Both the position numbers and the translations under genes were made by a program. Below, piece by piece: positions 14,224-21,259 of a stretch of 64,000 nt of DNA. This DNA is from Streptomyces niger (lineage in GTDB: Bacteria; Actinomycetota; Actinomycetes; Streptomycetales; Streptomycetaceae), in NCBI RefSeq assembly GCF_000718305.1, contig NZ_JOFQ01000014.1, positions 1-64,000 of the forward strand, given 5' to 3'. The notes below the pieces were generated by a model. The model saw only the letters and a program-made list of their open reading frames with translations. It searched no databases and had not been told where the DNA came from. Each line of letters opens with the position of its first letter. The stretch's first letter is position 1.

Positions 14224-16956
14224 GTGAGCGAGATGTCAGCGGGTGAGGAACACCCTGCTATGAGGGATGGGTCGGACCGGACGGTCGTGCCGGACGGCCC
14301 GCCGGTCTGGCAGAGCAGCGCGCCCGGATCGATCTACGACTACATCCGTGTCGCCTCCTTCGCGCTGGGGCCCGACGGCCGTATCGAGCAGTGGAGCCGC
14401 CGCGCCGCCGACATGCTGGGCATCCCCGCCAAGGACGCCATCGGCCAGGACCCCGTGGAGGCCTTCGTCCCGCGCGAGCTGCGCGAGACCGGCCACCGCA
14501 CGGTCAGCGAGATCCTCGACGGCCGCGAGTGGACCGGCCTGGTGCCCTACCGCACCGGCCCGGAAGCGCCCGTCGACGGCCTCGCCGAGATCTACGTCAT
14601 GCCGTCCGAGACCGGGTCGGGCGAGCGGGCCGCGGTCTGCCTCGTCGTGGACGTACGGGCGCTGCGCGGCATCGAGACCGACCTGGCCGCCGCGCAGGCG
14701 GTTTTCGGACAGTCCCCCATAGGGTTCATGCTCTTCGGCACGGATTTGCGACTGCGCCGGGTCAATGAACGTTTCGCCACCGTCTTCGGTGGCACGCCCA
14801 ACAGCTTCTGCGGCGCGGCGCCCGAGGACTACCTCCCCCGCCCCGAAGCGGACCGGCTCAACGCCGCGCTGCGCAGGGTCCTGGAGACCGGCGAACCGGT
14901 CGCCGAGATGCAGCTGGTCGGCACCCCGCACGGCGCGGAGGAGCGCCGCCGCTGGTCGGTGTCGCTGTACCGGCTGCACAGCGCCAGCGGCCGCCCCATC
15001 GGCGTCGCCGCGCTCGCCTCCGACGTCACCGGCCGCCGCCGCGCCGAGCGGGAGGCCGCCAACGCCCGCCGGAACCTCGCGCTGCTGAACGAGGCCGGGG
15101 CGCGGATAGGCAACTCCCTGGACCTGGAGACCACCGCGCGCACGCTCCTGGACGTCGCGGTGCCGCAGTTCTGCGACCTGGCCTCGGTCGACCTCTACCA
15201 AGGGCTGCTGGCCGGGGACGAGGCGCCGCCCGGCATGGCCGACGGCAGCGCCGAGCTGCGCCGGGTCGCCTTCGCCAGCGCCGTGTCCGACGGGCCGCTG
15301 CCCCAGGGCGGCAGCGGCGGGGTGCCCGGCGGGGACGCGGCGGACGACGACGGCACGGTCGCGGTCGGCGCCGTGCACCGCTTCCCGTTCAACTCCCCCT
15401 GCGCGGGCGCGCTCCGCACGGCCCAGGCGCAGATCATCCCGGGCCGGGAGACCGACGACCGGCCCGAACTGGGCGGCGCCGTCGTGCACTCCACGCTCGC
15501 CGTGCCCATGGTCGCCCGGGACACCGTCGTCGGCCTGGTGCAGTTCTCCCGTACGAAGGGCAGCGAGTCCTTCGGCGAACGGGACACCGCGCTCGCCGTG
15601 GAGCTGGCCGCGCGCGCCGCCGTCTGCATCGACAACGCCCGGCTGTACCGCCGCGAGCACGAGCGCGCGCTGATCCTGCAGCGCAGCCTGCTGCCGCCCG
15701 GCGACCCCGAGGCCGCGGGCCTGGACATCGCCTGCCGCTACCTGCCCGGCACGACCGCCACCGAGGTCGGCGGCGACTGGTTCGACGTCATCGAGCTGCC
15801 GGGGCACCGCACCGCGCTGGTCGTCGGCGACGTGATGGGCCGCGGCCTGCGCGCCGCGGTCGCCATGGGCGAACTTCGTACGGCCGTCCGTACGCTCGCC
15901 CTGCTCGACCTGGAGCCGGCCGAGGTGCTCTCGGCGCTCGACGAGATCGCGCGCGGGCTCGGCGCCACGGGCGGCGGGGCGCGCTCGGGCCCGCGCGGGC
16001 GCGGGGCCGCGGGTGGCGCCGGGCAGCACGCGGGGACGGACATCGGCGCGGAGACCAGAGCGGACGCCGGGGCGCAAGCGGGCGCGGGCGCCCATGTGGG
16101 CTCCCGGCGCACCGACCGCGCCGCCGACCTCTCCGAGGTCTACCTCGCCACGTGCGTGTACGCCGTCTACGACCCGGTCACTCGGCGATGTACGTTCGCC
16201 AACGCCGGCCACCTGCCGCCCGTCCTGGTGGAGGAGGGCGAGGACGCCCTGCTCCTCGACGTCCCGCCCGGCATGCCGCTGGGCGTCGGCGGCGAGCCCT
16301 TCGAGGAGACCGAGGTCGAGCTGCCGGACGGGGCGCTGCTCGCCCTCTACACCGACGGCCTGGTCGAGTCCCGGGACCATCCGCTGGAGGAGGGCCTGCA
16401 GGCGTTCCGCGCGGCCCTGTCGGCGGCCGGGCGGCCGCTGGAGGACGCCTGCGACCACGTGCTCTCCGCGCTGGACACCCGGCACGGCGAGGACGACATC
16501 GCCCTGCTGATGGCCCGCGTGCACGGCCTGCCCAAGGACGCGGTCGGCGACTGGAACCTCGCCCCCGAGGCCCGCTCGGTCGCCCGCGCCCGCGAACTGG
16601 CCCGCGACCAGCTCACCGACTGGGGCCTGGAAGCCCTGGTCGACACGACGGAGCTGCTGGTCAGCGAGCTGGTCACCAACGCCCTGCGGCACGGCCACGG
16701 CGACATCCGGCTCCGCCTCCTGCTGGACCGCACCCTGGTCTGCGAGGTGTGGGACGCCGACCTGGCGCAGCCGCGGCGGCGGCGCGCGCGGGACACCGAC
16801 GAGGGCGGCCGCGGCCTCCAGCTCGTCGGCCTGCTCAGCCGGGGCTGGGGCAGCCGCCGCACCCCCCGCGGCAAGACCGTCTGGTTCGAGCTGGACCTGC
16901 CCGACGGCGACGCCGAGCCGGTGGACCCGGCGGACGCGCTGCTCAGCCTGTTCTGA
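14224..16956 (+). CDS. PAS-PAS-GAF-SpoIIE phosphatase-HATPase signalling protein
   Basis: A 910-residue soluble signal protein. Two PAS domains (about 38-150 and 155-275) and a GAF domain (about 300-475) precede a PP2C/SpoIIE phosphatase (490-765) and a C-terminal HATPase (775-893). Phosphatase metal motifs are intact: GGDWFD (516-521), GDVMGRG (535-541), NAGH (660-663), TDG (710-712) and DD (757-758). The HATPase has SELVTNAL (814-821) and GGRGLQ (861-866). It thus joins anti-anti-sigma dephosphorylation with an anti-sigma kinase-like module. Residues 582-632 are a Gly/Ala/Arg-rich insert within the phosphatase fold. GTG 14224 follows GGAGGGGACGGGG; in-frame starts further upstream are less likely. 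Confidence 0.88.
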   Translation: MSEMSAGEEHPAMRDGSDRTVVPDGPPVWQSSAPGSIYDYIRVASFALGPDGRIEQWSRRAADMLGIPAKDAIGQDPVEAFVPRELRETGHRTVSEILDGREWTGLVPYRTGPEAPVDGLAEIYVMPSETGSGERAAVCLVVDVRALRGIETDLAAAQAVFGQSPIGFMLFGTDLRLRRVNERFATVFGGTPNSFCGAAPEDYLPRPEADRLNAALRRVLETGEPVAEMQLVGTPHGAEERRRWSVSLYRLHSASGRPIGVAALASDVTGRRRAEREAANARRNLALLNEAGARIGNSLDLETTARTLLDVAVPQFCDLASVDLYQGLLAGDEAPPGMADGSAELRRVAFASAVSDGPLPQGGSGGVPGGDAADDDGTVAVGAVHRFPFNSPCAGALRTAQAQIIPGRETDDRPELGGAVVHSTLAVPMVARDTVVGLVQFSRTKGSESFGERDTALAVELAARAAVCIDNARLYRREHERALILQRSLLPPGDPEAAGLDIACRYLPGTTATEVGGDWFDVIELPGHRTALVVGDVMGRGLRAAVAMGELRTAVRTLALLDLEPAEVLSALDEIARGLGATGGGARSGPRGRGAAGGAGQHAGTDIGAETRADAGAQAGAGAHVGSRRTDRAADLSEVYLATCVYAVYDPVTRRCTFANAGHLPPVLVEEGEDALLLDVPPGMPLGVGGEPFEETEVELPDGALLALYTDGLVESRDHPLEEGLQAFRAALSAAGRPLEDACDHVLSALDTRHGEDDIALLMARVHGLPKDAVGDWNLAPEARSVARARELARDQLTDWGLEALVDTTELLVSELVTNALRHGHGDIRLRLLLDRTLVCEVWDADLAQPRRRRARDTDEGGRGLQLVGLLSRGWGSRRTPRGKTVWFELDLPDGDAEPVDPADALLSLF

Positions 16957-16980
16957 GCAGCGCGCCCCGGCGCGGGGCCG

Positions 16981-17754
16981 TCACCCCGACCGGCGCCGGC
17001 GGATCGTCTTCCCCAGCCAGACCAGGGGGTCGTACTTGCGGTCCACGGCCCGCTCCTTGAGGGGGATCAGCGCGTTGTCGGTGATCCGGATGTGCTCGGG
17101 GCAGACCTCGGTGCAGCACTTGGTGATGTTGCAGTAACCCAGGCCGTGCTCCTCCTGCGCGGCGCGCTTGCGGTCCAGGCCCTCGTCGGCCGCGGCGTCC
17201 AGGGGGTGCATGTCCAGCTCGGCGACGCGCATGAGGAAGCGGGGGCCGGCGAAGGCCTCCTTGTTCTCCTCGTGGTCCCGGACGACGTGGCAGGTGTCCT
17301 GGCACAGGAAGCACTCGATGCACTTGCGGAACTCCTGGGCCCGCCCCACGTCCTCCTGCTGCATCCGGTACTCGCCGGGTTTGAGATCGGCGGGCGGGAT
17401 GAACGCCGGCACCTCGCGGGCCTTGGCGTAGTTGAAGGAGACGTCCGTGACCAGGTCGCGGACGACGGGGAAGGCACGCATCGGGGTGACGGTGACGGTC
17501 TCCGCGCGGTCGAAGACCGACATCCGCGTCATGCACATCAGCCGCGGCCGGCCGTTGATCTCCGCGCTGCACGAGCCGCACTTGCCGGCCTTGCAGTTCC
17601 AGCGCACCGCCAGGTCCGGGGCCTGGGTCGCCTGCAGCCGGTGGATGATGTCCAGCACCACCTCGCCCTCGTTCACCTCGACGGTGAAGTCGCCGAGGCC
17701 GCCGCCCGTCGCATCCCCCCGCCACACCCTGAAGTGCGCGTCGTACGAACTCAC
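16981..17754 (-). CDS. sdhB: Succinate dehydrogenase/fumarate reductase iron-sulfur subunit (Sdh1 type)
   Basis: A 257-residue subunit that passes electrons from the flavoprotein to the membrane anchor. Cys54, Cys59, Cys62 and Cys74 (CKAGKCGSC, then LMC) hold the [2Fe-2S] centre. CIECFLCQDTC (145-155) and CNITKCCTEVCP (208-219) provide ligands for the [4Fe-4S] and [3Fe-4S] centres. The GTG start overlaps the sdhA stop by 4 nt (GTGA). The gene order small protein, membrane anchor, flavoprotein, iron-sulfur protein is that of mycobacterial Sdh1 (Rv0250c-Rv0247c) and differs from the usual sdhCDAB. It is convergent with the phosphatase gene 24 nt away. Confidence 0.92.
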   Translation of the reverse strand: MSSYDAHFRVWRGDATGGGLGDFTVEVNEGEVVLDIIHRLQATQAPDLAVRWNCKAGKCGSCSAEINGRPRLMCMTRMSVFDRAETVTVTPMRAFPVVRDLVTDVSFNYAKAREVPAFIPPADLKPGEYRMQQEDVGRAQEFRKCIECFLCQDTCHVVRDHEENKEAFAGPRFLMRVAELDMHPLDAAADEGLDRKRAAQEEHGLGYCNITKCCTEVCPEHIRITDNALIPLKERAVDRKYDPLVWLGKTIRRRRSG

Positions 17755-19712
17755 GAGCTCAGCTCCTCGTCGGTCAGGTACTTCGCCAGTTCGTCCCGCT
17801 CGAACAGCTCCAGCAGGTCGTCCCGGATCGCCGGCATCTCGCGCCGCTCCAGCCGGATGTGGGCGAGCGCGGGGTCCTCGGGCAGCTCGGGCCGGCCGTC
17901 GGTCGTGGCCAGCCGGCACAGCAGGTTGACCCGGCGCCAGCGGCGGTCCATCTCGGGATGGTCGTCCCGGGTGTGGCCGCCGCGGCTCTCCTTGCGCTCC
18001 AGCGCGGCCCGCGCCACGCACTCGCTGACCAGCAGCATGTTCCGCAGATCCAGCGAGAGGTGCCAGCCCGGGTTGTACTGCCGGTGACCCTCGACCCCGG
18101 CCCGCCGGGCCCGTACCCGCAGGTCCGCCAGTTTCTCCAGCGCCTGCTCCATCTCCGGCTGCCGGCGGATGATGCCGACCAGGTCGTTCATCGCCTGCTG
18201 GAGCTCCTGGTGCAGGGTGTACGGGTTCTCCGCCGGCCGCCCGGTGTGCGGGAGGCCCGAGTCCTCCGCGCTGAACGGCCGCAGCGCCTCCGCCTCGGCG
18301 GCCCCGGTCTCCCGCGGGTCCACGACGGGCCGCTCGCCGGCCGCCAGCGCGGCGGCGTACTCCGCGGCGTACATCCCGGCCCGCCGCCCGAAGACGAGCA
18401 GGTCGGAGAGGGAGTTGCCGCCGAGCCGGTTGGAGCCGTGCATGCCGCCGGCCACCTCGCCCGCGGCGAAGAGGCCGGGGACGCCGGTCGCGGCCGCGGT
18501 GTCCGGGTCGACGTCCACGCCGCCCATGACGTAGTGGCAGGTCGGCCCGACCTCCATCGCCTCCGCCGTGATGTCCACGTCCGCCAGCTCCTTGAACTGG
18601 TGGTGCATGGACGGCAGCCGGCGCCGGATCACCTCGGCCGGCATGCGGGTGGAGACGTCCAGGAAGACGCCGCCGTGCGGGGAGCCGCGGCCCGCCTTGA
18701 CCTCGGCGTTGATGGCCCGCGCGACCTCGTCGCGGGGGAGCAGCTCGGGCGGGCGGCGGTTGCTGTCCGGATCCTCGTACCAGCGGTCGCCCTCGTCCTC
18801 GGACTGCGCGTACTTCTCCTTGAAGACGTCCGGCACGTAGTCGAACATGAAGCGCTTGCCCTCGCTGTTGCGCAGCACCCCGCCGTCGCCGCGTACCGAC
18901 TCGGTGACGAGGATGCCCTTCACCGACGGGGGCCAGACCATGCCGGTGGGGTGGAACTGCACGAACTCCATGTTCACCAGCGGTGCCCCGGCGAGCAGCG
19001 CCAGCGCGTGCCCGTCGCCGGTGTACTCCCAGGAGTTGGAGGTCACCTTGAAGGACTTGCCGATGCCGCCGGTGGCCAGCACGACGGCCGGCGCCTCCAG
19101 TACGAAGAACCGGCCGGACTCGCGCTCGTAACAGAACGTTCCGGCGACCCGGCCGCCCTCCTTCAGGCTGTCTTCTTTCAAGATCCGCGTGACCGTGCAC
19201 TCCTGGAAGACCTTCAGGCGCGCGTCGTACGCGCCGTGCTCCCGCTCGTCCTCCTGCTGCAGCGAGACGATCTTCTGCTGGAGGGTACGGATCAGCTCCA
19301 GCCCCGTACGGTCGCCGACGTGGGCGAGGCGCGGGTACTCGTGCCCGCCGAAGTTGCGCTGCGAGATGCGGCCGTCCGGGGTGCGGTCGAAGAGCGCGCC
19401 CCAGGTCTCCAGCTCCCAGACCCGGTCCGGGGCCTCCCGCGCGTGCAGCTCGGCCATCCGCCAGTGGTTCAGGAACTTGCCGCCGCGCATGGTGTCGCGG
19501 AAGTGGACCTTCCAGTTGTCGCCCTCGTTGACGTTGCCCATGCTGGCCGCGATGCCGCCCTCGGCCATGACCGTGTGGGCCTTGCCGAACAGGGACTTGC
19601 AGATCACCGCCGTCCGCATGCCCTGCTCGCGGGCCTCGATGGCGGCTCGCAGGCCGGCCCCGCCGGCGCCCACCACGACCACGTCCCAGGCCTGCCGTTC
19701 GACTTGCGTCAT
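17751..19712 (-). CDS. sdhA: Succinate dehydrogenase/fumarate reductase flavoprotein subunit (Sdh1 type)
   Basis: A 653-residue flavoprotein that oxidises succinate to fumarate. GAGGAG (15-20) binds FAD and His46 in GKAHTVMAEGG is the probable covalent flavin attachment site. The substrate-binding HPTG lies in EFVQFHPTGM, the capping and C-terminal helical domains are present, and RAGVEGHRQYNPGWHLSLDL marks the C-terminal domain. Length is normal for the family. The ATG at 19712 has AGGAAGG about 12 nt upstream; a GTG directly against that site is less likely. It lies 26 nt after the membrane-anchor gene and overlaps sdhB. Confidence 0.93.
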   Translation of the reverse strand: MTQVERQAWDVVVVGAGGAGLRAAIEAREQGMRTAVICKSLFGKAHTVMAEGGIAASMGNVNEGDNWKVHFRDTMRGGKFLNHWRMAELHAREAPDRVWELETWGALFDRTPDGRISQRNFGGHEYPRLAHVGDRTGLELIRTLQQKIVSLQQEDEREHGAYDARLKVFQECTVTRILKEDSLKEGGRVAGTFCYERESGRFFVLEAPAVVLATGGIGKSFKVTSNSWEYTGDGHALALLAGAPLVNMEFVQFHPTGMVWPPSVKGILVTESVRGDGGVLRNSEGKRFMFDYVPDVFKEKYAQSEDEGDRWYEDPDSNRRPPELLPRDEVARAINAEVKAGRGSPHGGVFLDVSTRMPAEVIRRRLPSMHHQFKELADVDITAEAMEVGPTCHYVMGGVDVDPDTAAATGVPGLFAAGEVAGGMHGSNRLGGNSLSDLLVFGRRAGMYAAEYAAALAAGERPVVDPRETGAAEAEALRPFSAEDSGLPHTGRPAENPYTLHQELQQAMNDLVGIIRRQPEMEQALEKLADLRVRARRAGVEGHRQYNPGWHLSLDLRNMLLVSECVARAALERKESRGGHTRDDHPEMDRRWRRVNLLCRLATTDGRPELPEDPALAHIRLERREMPAIRDDLLELFERDELAKYLTDEELSS

Positions 19713-19738
19713 GAAAATGCGCACCCTTCCTGGGAGCT

Positions 19739-20566
19739 CTAGAAGAACCGCGGATCGTCGAAGGCCCCGACGGACAACAGGTAGACGTAGAAGTCGGCGG
19801 CGGCCACGCTGATCAGCGAGGCCCAGGCCAGCACCGCGTGCCGGGCGTTCAGCCGGCTCACCCAGCCCCACATCCGGTACCGCACCGGATGCTTGGAGAA
19901 GTGCTTCAGGCGCCCGCCGACGATGTGCCGGCAGGAGTGGCAGGAGAGGGTGTACGCCCAGATCAGGGCGATGTTCACGAGGAAGATCAGGGAGCCCAGG
20001 CCCATGTGGCCCCACGCGTAGCTCTCGTCGCGGAAGGCGAGGACGGTGTCGTACGTCAGCACGCCCGCGACCAGCAGCGCGGCATAGAAGAAGTACCGGT
20101 GAATGTTCTGCAGGATCAGCGGGAAGCGGGTCTCGCCGCTGTAGCTCTTGTGCGGCTCGGCGACCGCGCACGCCGGGGGCGAGGCCCAGAAGCCGCGGTA
20201 GTAGGCCTTGCGGTAGTAGTAGCAGGTCAGCCGGAAGCCCAGCGGGAAGATCAGGATCAGCAGCGCGGGGGACAGGCCCCACCAGCCGCCGAACAGCTCC
20301 CAGTTGGGGCCGGCCCGCATGGTCTCGCAGTTCTCCGCGAGGCAGGGGGAGTAGAACGGCGAGACGTACGGCGCGTGGTAGTAGTCGGCGTTCGCGAACG
20401 CCCGCCAGGTCGAGTACACGACGAACGCGAGCAGCCCGGCCGCGGTGCTCGCCGGGTAGAGCCACCAGCGCTCGGTGCGCAGGTGACGGGCGGGGATGGC
20501 GGCGCGAGTGGGGCCGTGCACCCCGCTCGCGCCGGTCGTGGATGTGGGTTCGGTGCCTGTGGCCAA
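19739..20566 (-). CDS. Succinate dehydrogenase membrane anchor (Sdh1 type) with CHSCRH motif
   Basis: A 275-residue membrane protein with about five helices (37-57, 96-116, 154-175, 188-206, 244-265). It resembles Rv0249c, the single anchor of mycobacterial Sdh1. Between helices four and five it has Cys209-His-Ser-Cys212-Arg-His214, and Cys75 and Cys80 lie in an earlier loop. Mycobacterial Sdh1 is reported to hold a membrane-embedded Rieske-type [2Fe-2S] cluster in this subunit, and these residues are good candidate ligands. Start is TTG 20566 with AGGAGA 7 nt upstream. It is likely to pass electrons to menaquinone. Confidence 0.8.
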   Translation of the reverse strand: MATGTEPTSTTGASGVHGPTRAAIPARHLRTERWWLYPASTAAGLLAFVVYSTWRAFANADYYHAPYVSPFYSPCLAENCETMRAGPNWELFGGWWGLSPALLILIFPLGFRLTCYYYRKAYYRGFWASPPACAVAEPHKSYSGETRFPLILQNIHRYFFYAALLVAGVLTYDTVLAFRDESYAWGHMGLGSLIFLVNIALIWAYTLSCHSCRHIVGGRLKHFSKHPVRYRMWGWVSRLNARHAVLAWASLISVAAADFYVYLLSVGAFDDPRFF

Positions 20567-20642
20567 CGTCGGTCTCCTGAGGCGGAGCTGCTGGGTGTGG
20601 GGGCGGACGAGGAGGGGGCGGTGCCGGGCACGAGCGGTGCGC

Positions 20643-20954
20643 CTACGGCGCCCGGCGGTCGCGTGCGCCCAGCCCCTCGTCCTCGGCGTCGGTCCACAGG
20701 GAGGCGTCGTACGGCGCGTCGGGGATGGTCACCATGTCGGACACCGCGCGTCCCGCGGTCGGCACCGGCCGGCCGTGGTCGTCGGGCGCGGCCTGAGCAC
20801 GCAGCAGTTCGAGGCTTTCGCGCAGGTGCTCGGTGTCGCTGCGGACCCGGCGTATCTCCAACCCGCCGCCGACCTGCTGCTCCAGGCGCCCGACCGAGCG
20901 GACCAGGTCCTCCAGGCTGCGTTGCACAGCCGTCAGATCATCGTGCAAGGACAT
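20643..20954 (-). CDS. Small conserved protein heading the sdh operon
   Basis: A 103-residue soluble protein. Residues 1-55 form an amphipathic coiled coil (MSLHDDLTAVQRSLEDLVRS and onward, heptad Leu/Val pattern) and the rest is an acidic, disordered tail containing VTIPDAPYDASLWTDAEDEG. It has no recognised domain. Position matches Rv0250c, the small gene at the head of mycobacterial sdh1. A GAGGG site precedes the ATG. It lies 76 nt upstream of the membrane-anchor gene. Roles in assembly or regulation of the complex are possible; there is no direct evidence. Confidence 0.75.
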   Translation of the reverse strand: MSLHDDLTAVQRSLEDLVRSVGRLEQQVGGGLEIRRVRSDTEHLRESLELLRAQAAPDDHGRPVPTAGRAVSDMVTIPDAPYDASLWTDAEDEGLGARDRRAP

Positions 20955-21259
20955 GACGAGCCCTCACTTCCGAGGGTGCGGTCGGCAATCTCATGCGCCT
21001 GCGAGTGTCGCGCGTCACAGTCGCGGTTGGGAAGGGATAGGGCCGTATTCCGGGTCACGATGGCGCATAGCAGGGCGCCGCCGATCGATCCACGCCCCGT
21101 TGGGCCGACCGGGTGGCCTTGGGAAGTCGGCCGCCGTGTCGCCGTGCCGCGCCCCACGCCGTCGTTTTCAGTGGACGGGCCATAGGTGTGATGAGCCGCA
21201 AAGTCGGCCGAATGTGATCAGCGGCGGCGGCCGCGCGGGCGAGCCCGGAGGTAACAGAG
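20955..21259. other. Divergent promoter region, sdh operon and lpqW-like gene
   Basis: 305 bases between divergent transcription units. A weak hairpin GGCCGAC/GTCGGCC with a 15-nt loop is seen near 21108-21136, and a CATAGGTGTG stretch near 21181. No operator for a known redox regulator was recognised. Confidence 0.4.

Noticed and set aside
14236..16698. An 820-codon minus-strand frame opposite the large phosphatase
   Set aside because: Pure antisense of a gene with intact PAS, GAF, PP2C and HATPase motifs; composition is that of a shadow frame.
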